Source of the DNA: Paracentrotus lividus
Taxonomy: Eukaryota; Echinodermata; Echinoidea; Camarodonta; Echinidae
Assembly: GCA_940671915.1 (NCBI GenBank)
Contig: CALNVZ010002974.1
Span: 13,573,362 to 13,637,361 of the forward strand
Direction of reading: 5' to 3'
Length of the DNA: 64,000 bases
The position numbers were made by a program, and so were the translations under genes. The notes beneath the pieces were generated by a model. The model saw nothing but the letters and a program-made list of their open reading frames with translations, had not been told where the DNA came from and did not search any database. Positions 33,820 to 47,400 of the stretch are shown here, piece by piece (within the stretch, counting starts at the first letter, position 1; each line of letters opens with the position of its first letter).

Positions 33820-35671
33820 TAGCCTATATTAACATGTCATGTAATCTCATCAAATAAATTCTTGAAAAAAGATTTCAGTAAGTAAAAATCTACCTGCATT
33901 CTTGGTTTATGTCTACAGCTTATACACATGACGTCATCCTACACGTCACGTAATTCAAATCATGGATCGGACAGTACCATCAACTGCAAGAATACCTAAA
34001 AGAAACGATGGTCTCTCACCTCGCCAATGAGGCTTTCGTATAAAGGGTCATAATACTCCATACTGTCTTAACTATTTATCTGACTATATTGCTCGATAAA
34101 TGGATATGGCCAAATTTACTGGCACGGTCTTTATTGACAAGTGGCAAAGTTTCGACTGTATAAGGTATTATTAGAAAAATTATGTATATAGTATACAGGG
34201 TCAAGAATTGAACTGGTTTGAGATTATTTAAAGAATATGAGAAACAAAAAGCAGGTATCATGGAATATGAATCTGGTTGGGGTTCGACAGTGTCAAGTGT
34301 GCCAATGTGCCAATATAGGCCCGCTTTTTTATATAGTTCATGATGGCGAATGATCTTCCAAAAAATAATAATATATATAATAAATAGTAATATCCAAATG
34401 CAAATACTTGAATTTTATATGCATACGAATTACGAATGCTGTTGTTTTTTAGTGTAAAGAGTGAGGACATTGAAAACTGCGTTGAATTTTGATTTAAAAA
34501 CTAGTTAAAGAGTGAATGGAATAAAATGATTCGGCATAAGTTCCAATATTTTATGTTATTTGGTTCACAAATGAAACTGACGCAGTATAACATGTATTTG
34601 AGAAAAAAAATATTTGCATTAAAAAGTTAAATATCACTTTAAAAATGCTCCTTCGATTTCATATTTTTCTTTTGTTTTGGCGCCATATCCGACCAATTCT
34701 AAGCTTGGTCAATTGTGTTGTGATCCTTTGACTGTTCTTTATTACAAAAAGTATTCTCTGTTAATACCATTGTCCAGTATGTTTATTTGTATGTTTCTAT
34801 ATTGTCTTTTTTTATAGGGCCCTCTCTGAAAAACAACGTTTCAATCATCGATGGAGCTACCCCTCAAAAACGAAGACTAAAAAATAAATGAATAACTTTG
34901 TTCGTTATTAATAATAATGTTGTAAATTATCTTTGTAACCTTAAACCTGGTGTATAGTTTGGTAACAAAAAGGAATCGGCATAAACCGATTAAAAATAGT
35001 CTCATGTTGTTCACACATTGCACTAAAAGATATGTGTGAGAGAATTTTGTGATATTCCTTTCACGATTTCCGGTGAATTTCAGTGAATTGTTTGTTTTTG
35101 AAACATAATGTAACGGTTTTTGAGACCTTTGCTGGGGGTCCAGTCCCCGAACTTCCCGCATGAATGGAGCGTAGCGATCTGTGTGTATCACCCACACAAG
35201 AGAATCCCCATTGTTTTCCATGTTGTGAAGCGCCTGTGCACACTAAGATGAGTCGGATTCCCGACTTATCTTTTTTTCATACTTTATCGTGAAATAAAGA
35301 CACTACGAGATTTCATGTAATATACTTTCTTTTTGTACAGTTATAGGATTCAGTCTTTCATATTATTTCTACTATGAATCCAAATAAATGTTTCCTTTCC
35401 TCAACACTTAACACCCAGCTTTAAGGTCAGACAGGAAATCGCCAGGTATTTTAAGCTATTAAGTCAATAAATTGCCGCGTTATTGATGACTAATATCACC
35501 ATTTACCTAAGCGTACGAGGTACACTTAAGGAAGGTCTGAACCCAAAATAAGTATAAAAGGCAGAAAAATTAGATTTTTTTTTTTTTTTTTTTTTAAGTT
35601 TGAAGAAAATCGATTAATAATAGAAAAGTTATGAATATCTCAACGATGCACAAAAAATTGATCGCTATACC
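33820..35671. other. Intergenic, no supported gene
   Basis: AT-rich. A slightly GC-richer stretch at 35090-35265 (around CTTTGCTGGGGGTCCAGTCC) gives overlapping short minus-strand frames without recognised domains. A poly-T tract lies at 35575-35597. Confidence 0.3.
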
Positions 35672-37072
35672 AAATTGGCAAACACCTGTGATGTCATAGG
35701 GGCACAACTTGCCATGCATTTTTTATATCGTTTTATTATAAATTTTCTCTTATTTGTCAAGAAACTGTTTTCCTCATAACTTTGCAAATATATTGATGGC
35801 AATAGGGTACATGCAGGTAATATGGGCCCCAAGCTCATTTGCCTAATTTGCATAAATCGAATGACACACAGTCTAATCTTTGTTTATATGAATCAATAAC
35901 TACTGCTCTAACTTTTATTGTGAGAAAAACAATTATCACAACTCCCCTGTCGCAATATTCAAATGTTGACGTCATCACCAAGTGCCATGTTACTGCATGT
36001 GCAGGTATATGGCACACGTATTCATGTTTTTAAAAACTACAATGATTATACGTGTCTGGAATTTATTACTTAAAATGTTGAAAATCATTAACTTTAAGAT
36101 ATAATTTTGAATTATAAGACCCTTCAGTAAATCCTTTGACTATATATTTCATTGTTATGTATTTTGTATATTATTCTTTTTTAATATCATTTAAATATTA
36201 TTTTCATTATACAAGTCAATATAGGCCTACAATAGTTATTTATATAATATATACTGTGAATATACCCAAAATATCGTACCAAGAGATTGATGCCTCATCC
36301 CAATACTAAGTACCGGAATCATTTCCGCCATTTGGATGTCCATATACCTGCACTAATGTTGCTGTGTCAGCAAGCATTGAATGCCACATTGCACCCCTTC
36401 ACTAAAACAAATTGACCTACAGCTAGTATAATCAAAATAAACTATGAGCTTACTAAATATACAAAACAATTGAGGTTACCCCCTCAAACACTCTTTCACC
36501 ATCACATTCTGTGTAATATCAAATTTTACATCAGGGTAAAAAAATGCCGTAAGTTATACCTTGTTGGTTTTCAGCAATTTTCTCAGAGAAATTTCGGCAT
36601 CAGATGCTCTCACGACGATTATTTTCGTATACAGTTCATATGAACAACATTATGGTGCTCACACCGGTCACCGGTCACCGGTCGACGGTCACGACCTGGT
36701 TTGCTTCAGGTGGCCCATATTACCTGCTGGCCCATATTACCTGCATGTACCCTATGTTATTGCATCTATGCATGTTCATGAATGAGAATTGTAATGACAT
36801 TTCAAAAGAAAAGTGATATTTTTCATGAAATTCAGCATTCATGAATATCTTTTTTCTATACTGAAAGCCTACTTAACATCTTTGTTTTTGCATTAATTTT
36901 CTAGATGGGATGCTGATTTTACAATATATGTATAGATGCAATAGCATATTGCCATCAATATCTTGGCCAAAGTTATGAGGAAAACAGCTTCTCAACGAAT
37001 AAAGTGAAAAATTTATCATAAAGCAATATAGAAAATGCATGGCAAGTTGTGCCCCGATCACGTGTTGCCAAT
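35672..37072. mobile_element. Large inverted-repeat element, about 1.4 kb
   Basis: The left arm (35672-35828: TGGCAAACACCTG, GGGCACAACTTGCCATGCA, then ATAGGGTACATGCAGG, TAATATGGGCC) returns inverted at about 36715-37072 (GGCCCATATTACCTGC, ATGTACCCTAT, then TGCATGGCAAGTTGTGCCCC). The right arm is longer because of inserted sequence. The core is non-coding and the superfamily unknown. Confidence 0.7.
36660..36692. repeat. Short CACCGGT tandem
   Basis: ACACCGGTCACCGGTCACCGGT: three 7-bp units, followed by GACGGTCACGACC. Lies inside the element above. Confidence 0.75.
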
Positions 37073-38585
37073 AAACCATACACGCATGCTTCTTCCAGAT
37101 ATCTCCGGAAAGATTATATTTTAGGGGATCAGGTAGGGGGGAAAATCCCGAGAAATCATTGAAATAGGGGTCTTTTAGCATTTTCCCCCCGACCTATTTT
37201 TATTTACGGCTAGTTTTCAATTCTTTGAGGAAAAACCATGAAATATATAATCCAAAAACCTGAGAAAATGGGGTAATTTTGCTGGCTACCCCTTTAAAAG
37301 CATATTAATAGGGGGTAATTTTGATGCAGCTTCCCCTCCAAAAACCTGTAATATTGGGTAATTTTGACACGGCTTCCCCTACTGATAGTGGGTATCTCCG
37401 GAACGAGCATAGTTACGTGTATGGTTGTATGGTTACGTATATGGTTGACTGCTCCTGAAATGGTGGGGGGGGGGGGCGGGCCTTACAGCGCTTAGAAATT
37501 TTGAAACCTCCGCTAATTACTTATTCCCTTGAATGTCTTTTCGAATCCTATGTAAACAAAACAAAGAAACATTCACTGTGGACCTGTTTCACATCGAAAA
37601 AAAAATTAGGCCTACGTTGGAGATAAGATTATTACAGACGTATTCTTTCCTTAATCTTCTCTAGTACAGAATCCACAGTCACAATCTATTTCACATAGAT
37701 GGGCTTGTGGCGGGACTTCTCTGAGAAAAGCCTTTCTATACCATTCATAAACTAATTATTCCCTCCACGTGGCCATGCTCGGACATCTTCATGGCACAGC
37801 TGCTCATAATCCCACCAACCCCATATCCACTACGACAAACACCATTGGACTGCCACGATCAGAGTCTGCGCTTCAGGTCCGACTGCCTAGACGCTTTGGT
37901 ATAGGCGTAGACGATTTCATACTATTCTTAGCACACCACAAACATTTCCCGAATCGCACTATCTCGCACGCCTCTGATGATTTCTTTTCGACTATATCTT
38001 TGCCTATGCAATGTCACTACCACAACACCCGTTTCAATGTACGTCCATACTCCCACAACAGACAGCTTTCTCGACTTATCCCTCTATATATATATTCTGC
38101 ACTCCTCCTTTCCTCTTCTCTCACTCTTCCTCTCTCTCTCTCACTCTTATCATCCTCTTATCCCTTCTTTCTTAATTATCTATAAATCTTTAATCTACTT
38201 CTAAAATTTTCGAAGATTACTCACACCTCCTACGTATCTAGGTCTACCATACATGACTAAGATAAAGACCGCGAAGGTCATCTACCTCAAGACATATAAT
38301 CAATCAAATACTCTAACGCTTAACCACACAAGGAGTCATAAAAGTGTTGAAAGCATTAAGCTCGACACTTATCTACCATTATGTATACATTGCCACAATT
38401 AACCTCAACGACAGCGGTCAAATATTGCATCTTTAACCAATCGGGACCGGTTCTCCGGCCTGTATATATTTATATTTATATATAGAAATGAAGAATAAAT
38501 AAAGTTCTGCATCGGATCAGAGTCAAGTAATAATAAACAAATGGTAAATAAAGCAATCCGTGACTAATTGAAGTAATGTAATATT

Positions 38586-38638
<53 letters not shown>

Positions 38639-39282
38639 TTTCTTGCACATCCCAAGAATCAGCAGAGCATTTCTTTCAGAGATTGAGTTCATTTTCGCCA
38701 TTCTTTTGATTTTGGTTTTGCTGTTGATTTTTTAGGTTCGAGGCTGAGGATACAATTCACGACAAAATATCGCTCTTCAGGATTTACAGTATTAAAAGTG
38801 AAATAATAACTTGCTCTGTGTAACCATATTAAAATGCGACTTAGTTATTATTGATTAGCGCCCTCTTTCTTTAGTCATTAATCATTCATAAAAATAGAAT
38901 ATATCAAGGTTTGTTTTTTAATCATATTAAATAGTCATTAGATAACTAAAATGGGCTGAATTAATGGTGACTGGTGATGGGAAAGAGTGTGTCTGACAGG
39001 AAAATAAATATAAATTAAGGGGTATTTCTTTGATATTTCAAAAATATAGATGAGTACACGTACTCACAAGTTTCGCACTTGTTGACAATACCATCCACTC
39101 GCATTTTCATCGGATAAAATTCACAACCATTACCGCAGACTTAAATTTCCCCACCTTCCCCGGTGTCAACTTGAGATTTGCATTTATTATTTATTTATTT
39201 ATTTTTTTTTTGTTTGGAGCGTGTAAGGTGTAAGACATATCAGGACAATAAGCTCCTAGTACAACAAACACCAGAATATTAG
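37073..39282. other. Intergenic, no supported gene
   Basis: Contains degenerate GGGGTAATTTTG repeats (37270-37370), a G run (37463-37480), a 138-codon frame at 37769-38185 without known domain and ending in Ser/Leu low complexity, and an AT microsatellite at 38588-38635. Confidence 0.35.
38588..38635. repeat. (AT)n microsatellite
   Basis: About 45 bp of uninterrupted TA repeats. Confidence 0.92.
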
Positions 39283-39474
39283 GGTGGTATCTCACTTCGG
39301 CGAGACGTCTCCATGACAGAATAGAAAATGTCGTCTCCGGACGGATAAAAAGTATTAGAGACGTCTCCGAGACGTCTCCACGATGTCGGAGACGTCTCTA
39401 AGACTTTTTATCCGTCGCTGAGACGAATTTTTTTATTCTGTCGCGGAGACGTCTCCGCGAAGTGAGATACCACC
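39283..39474. mobile_element. GGTGGTATCTCAC MITE rich in GAGACGTCTC, copy 1
   Basis: Ends GGTGGTATCTCACTTCG and CGAAGTGAGATACCACC are inverted (about 190 bp). The inside is built of GAGACGTCTCCG units and TTTTTATCCGTC/GACGGATAAAAA arms. A clear target duplication is not visible. Confidence 0.82.
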
Positions 39475-41470
39475 TCAGGTGTTAGATTTTTGGTTGGGGT
39501 AGTTGTAAGGGTAATGGGCTGGGTGGGGGGGGGGGAATCGGTGACGTCTTATTATATTCCACACGGAAATTCAATGATATACACGAAGGCAGTGTTTTTG
39601 TTGTTTTTGTTTTTTACACATCTTGCCTGATATTAGTTTTCTCTTTTTTTCACTAGCTGATGATCACTTCCTTTTCAAAAAATAAAAAAATATATTAAAA
39701 AGAATAAAAAATAAAAAATAAAAAATAAAATAAAATAAATAAATGCGAGCGCTTAGAAAATAAAAATTCTAGTGAAGTGATTTATTTTCTTTGTAATTCA
39801 TTCAGAAAAAGATGACATCATCCTTAAAATCAAACAAGCCATATTAAAAACATCTTTTAAGAAAAATTAGTTAAAAAAAATTAACATGATGATTGTGGTG
39901 ATATATGTCGGCATACCATATCTGTCACAATCGAATCTCTTTAAACAAGGAGTAGGCAGGCCATTTTGATTTATCTTTCAATATTTTTGTAAACATCTAC
40001 AAAAAAAAAAAAAAAAAAAAAGAAGAGAAGAAAAAAAAAGAAATAAATAGTGAATGTAAAAAAAAAAAAACATTTCAAATGATATTATGATGCCCTTCCA
40101 GTTACCCCCTACCCCTAGATACCTGCACCCATCGGACAGACGGCCGTAGACTGCAACGTAAGCTCTATGGTTGTTTACATTCCTAAAATTATGCACTTCA
40201 TACTGGGTTAAATACTCTGTGGTTACTCCACTGATATTAGTGGGTCACTCCCAGTTTTGTCTGGCCTAGGTGTGTGACCCGCTTTGTCATGGGTCCTGGA
40301 AAACTGGGGCACTTTATTACGTAACTCCTGCAATAAACAATGATCTTCTCACGATATCGGAAAACGTGAGTTAGTGTCCTACTCGATTATTACGTAGGTA
40401 TAAAACAAACACCATACATATTTTTATTTGGTCAGACGTCAACAAAAATGCCATAAAATGCTTTTAAAAACTTAATAACTCAGAAAATATCACACTGACA
40501 TCTTCATAGCCGAATGACTTTTCCGAAAAAGACGAAACAAGGAAAAATTGAAAAGGGTTGTCAAAATAACCCCTCTACAAGAATGTAGTCGTCCGAGGCA
40601 CGTGTATCTGACAAATGTGTTGATGGGTTTCCGATGGTGTACAAGTCTGATATTGCTTCGGGAATTACCTAAGCGACCTAATTCTAGGTTGAACTCACGT
40701 TGTTCGTGTACAGACGATAAGGATGGTGGTATCGATGGATGAGTAAAACCAGAAAATAATTACACAGTGCATTTTTTCCTCTCTACGATCTATCGTACTT
40801 TCAAGATAGAAACTGCCCTCATTGCCAGATACCTGGAATGAATAAACTACTCGCTCAATGATCAGCTGAAGTATAAGAAGGAAATAGCAGCCAGTAAACT
40901 TTTGAGACGGTATCTCGCGTGTAAAGAACACAGACGTGTCTTCGCTCAACGACTAGTTCGGAAACTAGTGGCCGTTGACAACCATAAACTCGGTCACCTC
41001 CCTCAAGTTCAAATCTCATCAGGATCCTAGGCCCTGCCTCCGTCTAGATGGGAAGAAAAGTGGACTTATGATCTTATCTTCAAAGTTTTTGGAGCTACAT
41101 TGCACAATTTGAGAGGATTTATATCAGAGAAAGTGGTACAACTGTTATTCCTAGTTCTTCTCTCTTGTTTGGTGGAACTCAACTCGACTGTTTCAACTTA
41201 GCAAGTTTTCTGAATCGTATAGATCTGGATTCTACCAGGACAGTCACTTCAAACTCAAGATTCTGATGAATGGAGCTTTGTCTTGAGAAATTCCGAGGTT
41301 TACACGGATTAATAGTCGATTTAATCTGCTCTATTCTAACTGTTAACAGTTAAGATTTCAAAGCTCAACCAGTGATACGCTAGAATCGATCATTGGAAGA
41401 TCATCCTTACTTTGTTTTGGCTTGTGGACTTTTTGAACTAAACCGGCCTGGTGGTATTTGGAATTGGAGT
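39475..41470. other. Intergenic, no supported gene
   Basis: A/T homopolymers, AAAT repeats (39685-39740) and a poly-A tract (40001-40020). No domain-bearing frame. Confidence 0.3.
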
Positions 41471-41481
41471 TTCGGCAACAG
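41000..41481 (+). other. Candidate non-coding first exon ending in a splice donor
   Basis: The sequence ends CGGCAACAG|GTGAGTTT at 41481/41482, a near-consensus donor, and the next plus-strand gene starts its coding part at 51596. The upstream boundary is arbitrary. There is no direct proof of transcription. Confidence 0.25.
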
Positions 41482-41482
41482 G

Positions 41483-44400
41483 TGAGTTTCCTTGACCGAA
41501 CATTTATGTTCACATCTTTTATTTGAAACAATAGATTCTTCTAGATCTATGGCCCAAAAATCTATGGCAATAATCGTAATTTGAACAACATTTGTTTTGG
41601 TTTTTGTTTTTGTTTTGAGTCTAGACTTTAAAAGTCAGTTTGTTTTGTCTCATCAGAGGTCTAGATCTAGATTCTAGACTAGGATCTACATAATTTTCAA
41701 GAAATTCAACTTATCTAGGCCATTATGTAGTCATAGCCATAGAGTCACTGAACTGCAGAGCGGATTCTACTTTGAGAAAATATATGCCTCTGCCTAAGTT
41801 TTTAACCTTAGGCCTACAGTTTTTGTCATTTAGTTTGCAGTTTGATTTGGCTTTGGTCTTCGTAGGATGTTCCGGAGTTTACACTATATATTGATGGGCC
41901 TTGGGCTTTGTTTTATGTCACTAGTCTAGTCTGTGTTGAAATTATTTGTCTGATTTCTGATGCTGAATGGATGAATGTTTTGATGTATGATTACGAGTCA
42001 CTGTATTCTGTAATCTGTCTAACTTTAAAGATCCATTCAAATATCCATATTTCATGAGATTATGAATTGTCCATAAATCTTTCAATCCACAAATCCTTAC
42101 ATGGGATTTAACAAGCATGTATAGATCTGCAATTCTTGATTCTTGCGGAGGATCCTCCACTAATTACAAAATTATAAAGGCTGTCGAAAAAAATATATAT
42201 ATCATTAACGGTCGCTCCGCACGATCAGCAATCGACCTGTGTGTGTATCTGGAGCACATGTCGCGTGTCCAGTCCACGTGAGACTTGCAAACAGAGACGT
42301 AGACCGGCTATTTTAAGGCAGGCAATCATGTTGGAGATGCTCGAGCAAAAACAACCAGCGCCATAGATTAAAAGATTTCAATCATCATATTGCAGTTTAG
42401 GGATATCCATTAAGTGTTTACAATCTTGTCCGATGTGTGTATGATTTTGGTAAGGTTATTTGTCTGATTTGTGTAGTTTTGTAATATATTGAAGTATGAA
42501 TCAGCGATTTTAGGTGTTTGATTATATTTTTTCTTTGGATCAACTCTGTGTTTCGCCTGCCTTTTATCGGTCGCATCCGCAGCTGATTACGTAATACCAA
42601 GCATTGATCATGGTAATGCATTGTTGCCTAGTCTGTGTTGTTGTTGTATTCAGAAGTGGAGTAACACCTCATAAAAGAAACATATTTGTACGTAAAAAGT
42701 ACAGCCCTTGCACATATCTCCTTTTTCAGGATAACTCTATTTTTTTCATTATTTTTTTTAAATATTAACTTTAGACTTCAGAATGAAACATTTACTCTAG
42801 AGCTCTCTTTTCAAATATTAATTTTTTTAAGGCATATAACATGACAGGTTAAATCTCTGACAGAAGACACTATTAAGTTTATTCTTGTGAAAATAAACAT
42901 GAAATGAATTTTTTCCTTTGCAAATGGGAATTCCTAAATACATTTTCTTCCGTTAGGCCTACATTTTCACAAATAGAATACCAGTTTAGTTTGTAGTATT
43001 GTAGGTCAAAATACAGGCCTTTTATATTTTGATGACAGTCTCCATTGCTTCAGACCTGTGACTTTTGGAATGTGTTGGTTGGTTGTTTCATTATATAGCT
43101 CTAAGTTCAGAACATTCAGTTGTTATTCATTTCTCCTGATGTTTAATAGCGTTTGCTTATAATTGTAATATAATAATGTCCTACAAATCAAGTAATTTAT
43201 TATCTTTTTATTTGTTTATTGCATTAATAATCTTGAAATTGCATTTGGAGATGTTTGTTTTATTTCAAAACTGTTTCTCTAACACTTTATTTTGTTTAAA
43301 ATTCATGTATTTCCTCATAGGAGGACTGTTTGATATTGTGCACTGTGTCACCCAGTCAGACATCATAGCAAGCTAGCTCTCTGAAAGCACTGTCATACAT
43401 GCATTAGTTGGAAATTCAGACAGCCACAACAGTACATAGTTTGGTTTACCATCGCTATATTTTTACCATGACAAGGACGGATCTAGGTTTTTTCCAAGGA
43501 GTTGGGGGGGGGGGTGACCTAATGACGATGAGCCGTTTGACGGCGAGTGGTGGGAGAGCCCAATCCAAACCCCTGTCCCAATATTTTTCTTGTTTTACTG
43601 TATCAATTCTGTTGCTAAAAAAAAAAATCAATTTGGAAGATAAAAGGAAAAAAAATATATAGGTTTGCTATACTTCAATCTACCACATATTAAACATGGG
43701 TGCCTAAATATATTGTTCATTGAGGGTGGGGGGGGGGGTTAATCATTTTGATCCTTCCCCAGTACCATGTTAATCTGTGTAACTGCTGAAAAAAATTGAT
43801 TGCCTCACAAATTTTATGACTTTCTTTTTTTTTTTTAATTGTGTAGGCGTATTAGTACTATTAGGCATTTTTTATCCAAAAAAAGAGAGAAAAAAAAAAA
43901 TCAATATTGGGGTTTTCAAATCTACAATTGTTGAGCAAAAAACAAACAAATACGGACATTACCAGCAGAATCTAAATGACGTACATTTCGCAGAATAGCC
44001 CATTGAAACGTTCAAAATCGATTGTTTGCATATCTTTATTTGGATCTGAGCCAGGCCGAGCTACCTTGGTTTGTAAACATATAGCTTGCTAGAGCAGTCA
44101 GACATAACTTTACTCTTTGTTCGTACCAAGTTCAAGGGAAGTTTGCAGGTCTATGGTTGCCCCAATTTGAGTACAAGCTAGAGCATGTACATGTAGTCTG
44201 TGTCGAGCAGTCCCGTTTTCAATACAAAATAATGTTGCCATTTTTACCTCAATGTCAAGACCATTAGATATTCACACTAAATATTGTCTAAAATGCATGG
44301 AGAGCAAACATATCCAGCGCATTATTTGTGAATGAACAATGATGAAGACATTTTTAACAAGTTCCATTCCAATTTACTTTCGTCTATAGTAACTTTATAT

Positions 44401-47400
44401 TGGCGTAGTTTAATTACCCGGGTACCTCCCCCCTCCCCAACCCAAACATGATAATTTGTATAGGCCTACATACACATCTATATCCCCTGCTCCGTCATTA
44501 TATGAATTATTCCTGGCACTCTAATGCTATGCTGTAATAAAAAAAAAAATAAAAAAAAATTTAGAAATTGAAGAAAGAATGATTATGACAACGATAATAT
44601 TTTAAGATACTCTGTACAAAAAACAAAAATTGCTGAATTTTCTATTTCTATAGGGACCTGCCCATGCACAAATTGTTTAGCAGAAAAGATACTTGAAGAG
44701 TTTTGAAAAATGTGTCTTTTGTGATGAAGTCAAGGTGCCGTGCTGTGCTGGGAGCCTGATTTTCTTTCCGGGGTCACAAACCAAACCCCTTTATTTACTT
44801 TTCTGTAACATGAATCTAAAAAGTGGAGAAAGAAGAATAGATATAGATCTAGGCCTACATGTACAATGCATTCGATCAGCCGAATCACATTTATTAAGAT
44901 GAAACTTTTACGTTGATGATTACAAAAGTTTAATATTGGGCTTTCAGGGAATAAAGATGTCAAAAAATAAAAAGAAGATATTTTCAATGAATGACAATGA
45001 GTTTGATCAATCAGGATCAATTTTGGGTTTTGGGTAGTACATACATAGCACCAAATCGCTAGATCTCCTATCGATCATAGGAGATGTGAAAGCTTATTGG
45101 AGATCTCCAATTTAAAAGCCTTTGATACAAAAAGGATTCATTGTTCGTATTAAGTCCCTGGGATAGGACTTGGAAACTATAGGACCCCTAGTTTAGCTTG
45201 TAATTGCTTCTAAAAAATCAATCCATCAAAAGACAAATTCTAATAGAACAATTCCAGGCGGATTCACCTCCCACGTTAACGGAAGAGGTCGCATAACCTT
45301 TACACCAACTCTGATTAATCTCCAGAGAGGGGAATACAATAGGGAACAAATCGATTGCAACAGTACAAACGGTACGTGGAATGTCAACTTAGTTCCTGCT
45401 ACGTGCAACAGGAAACGATGTTCTAAATGGAGCTGGCCATGTTTTGCCATATGGAGAGAAACTAGGGCAGTTCATTTCTGTCTGTGCACTTGGACTTGAG
45501 TCAAAAGTTTAACCTTCCTTTCCAGGCTAGCTTTGCCTTTGTGTTTGCATGAACCTATGTGGAGTGGTACAGGAAGGCTTGTGTTTTTAAGGGGTAAATT
45601 GACTCGCAATTCCACAATATTTGCAAAGTATACTATGCATGTAATTAACCTACACATAGGCCTACATCTGTGTATAATGTATACCATGTAATTATCATGG
45701 ATTATTATTGAAATCATGATATTTTTGTCATCACAAGCTAGTCTCTTTGCAGAAATTGCTTATGAAAACATTAGAATAAAGGCCGATCATAAGGCATACA
45801 GTGTACCTCTCTGTCAATGATTAGAGGCCTACATGATAGGCCTAGATCATTTCATGACATAAAATTTCTCCCTCGCTTTTTCCGCCCTAGGACTACACCT
45901 TCCCCTCCTTTTCATCATAGATGGTGTTCTATTTCCCACTCTGATCTGTGCACACGGCTGGGATATTGTTATTGTCCCAGATTGTGAACTTGCCATCCGA
46001 AATGGTGCCATGCACCTAGCTCCATGGTTTCATTATAGAGGTCGGGTTCAACCCTCCCGAATTCGGCTGGGTGATAAATGGGTCAACAGAGTCGAATTTT
46101 AGTGGAGCTGTTTTTGTCGCAGATGCTGCCTGTAATACGGGCTCTGCTCCAATATCGCTGTCGTGGCCAGGATGCCCAAGTACACATGCGCAGTGGGGTA
46201 CCGAGCTCAATTTAATTTCTATAGACTCTGCCTGCGCTGTTTCATCGTAACTAGGTCAAGTAACTTGCAATTGCACAGGACATATAGGTCTCCCATAAGC
46301 GCTTTGAAAAGGTCAGCGCCAATAAATATAGGTTTCATTCGTTTACCTAGTTTTCATGAGGCCAATAATTGTTTCAGCCTTGTCAGTGTTTGAAAAACTG
46401 AAAGTGCTTGCTCCTCACTTGATATTATTGCAAAATGATGTAAATTGGACCACTTTAGTCATTTATAACGGATGTAATTTGACCTATAAAGAATGATAAT
46501 GGCACCAATTAATTACCCCATTTTCCTTTTGTTTACCCAGTAGATCTAAGAAAATTATTGTCTTCTACACCCTTCTGACTATGAATTATAAAGAAGCTTC
46601 ATGGGAGGATTTTTATTAAAATTATATATTTTTTTATTACTATTTTACTTTAGTGTGTAATAAATCCCCAGTGTGTTTGTAGATCTAAGGCTTGATTTGC
46701 GTATGAATGAACAAAATCTTTGTCTGTTTACTGACCCATACGAAAAAGCAAAACATATTGACAAACATATAAATATAGGTTTGTTATGAAAGCTTTATTA
46801 TGAAAGTACAAGAATATTTGGCATAGCAATTCTCCAATCAACTATATTAATTGTCGTCCCTATATTATAGTGGGTCATTGGTTTATATTTTTTTGTTGTA
46901 ATTGCAAATCACTGGTTGGGTTTGCTCCCTTGATTAAGAGTGGAGGTATAGTACAGTCCTTGCACTTGAGATGATAAACCCATTTCCAAGAGATTTGTCA
47001 TCAGTCTCTGCTGAACTGCATTTGCTGGCGTCCACTTATATATTTGCATTGATTGACATGTAATCTTGACTTTGTTTAGTTGATGGCCATTTCTATTTTG
47101 GTCAAAGGTACATGTAGGTCGGGTCAATGGAGTCATCTTTCTATAAATGGGAGGGGCTAGATGTAAGATATAGGAGATATTTTGATATCATTGGCATTTT
47201 TTGTTTCTCTCTCTCTCCCCTGCTCTCTTGGTAGTCCTTTCCTACCGTAGTCTGCAGGCAGATACCCTTGTCTGCTGCATAGTGTTTTAAAACACTATGC
47301 AGATACCCTTGTCTACTGCATAGTGCTTTAAAACACGGTCTTAATCCTGAGACTACAATACTTATCCTACAAGCTAGACTATTCTTCTCTCAGACATGAT

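Noticed and set aside
35061..35243. Minus-strand frame with VSKT/GGPPAK-like segment
   Set aside because: Short, no domain, and probably part of a dispersed repeat.
37769..38185. 138-codon plus-strand frame starting MAMLGHLHG
   Set aside because: No recognised domain, low-complexity Ser/Leu end, and no supporting splice or poly(A) context. It could be part of an unknown repeat.
46016..46393. Overlapping short frames on both strands near 46.2 kb
   Set aside because: No recognised motif and no matching splice sites; the slightly higher GC alone is not enough.
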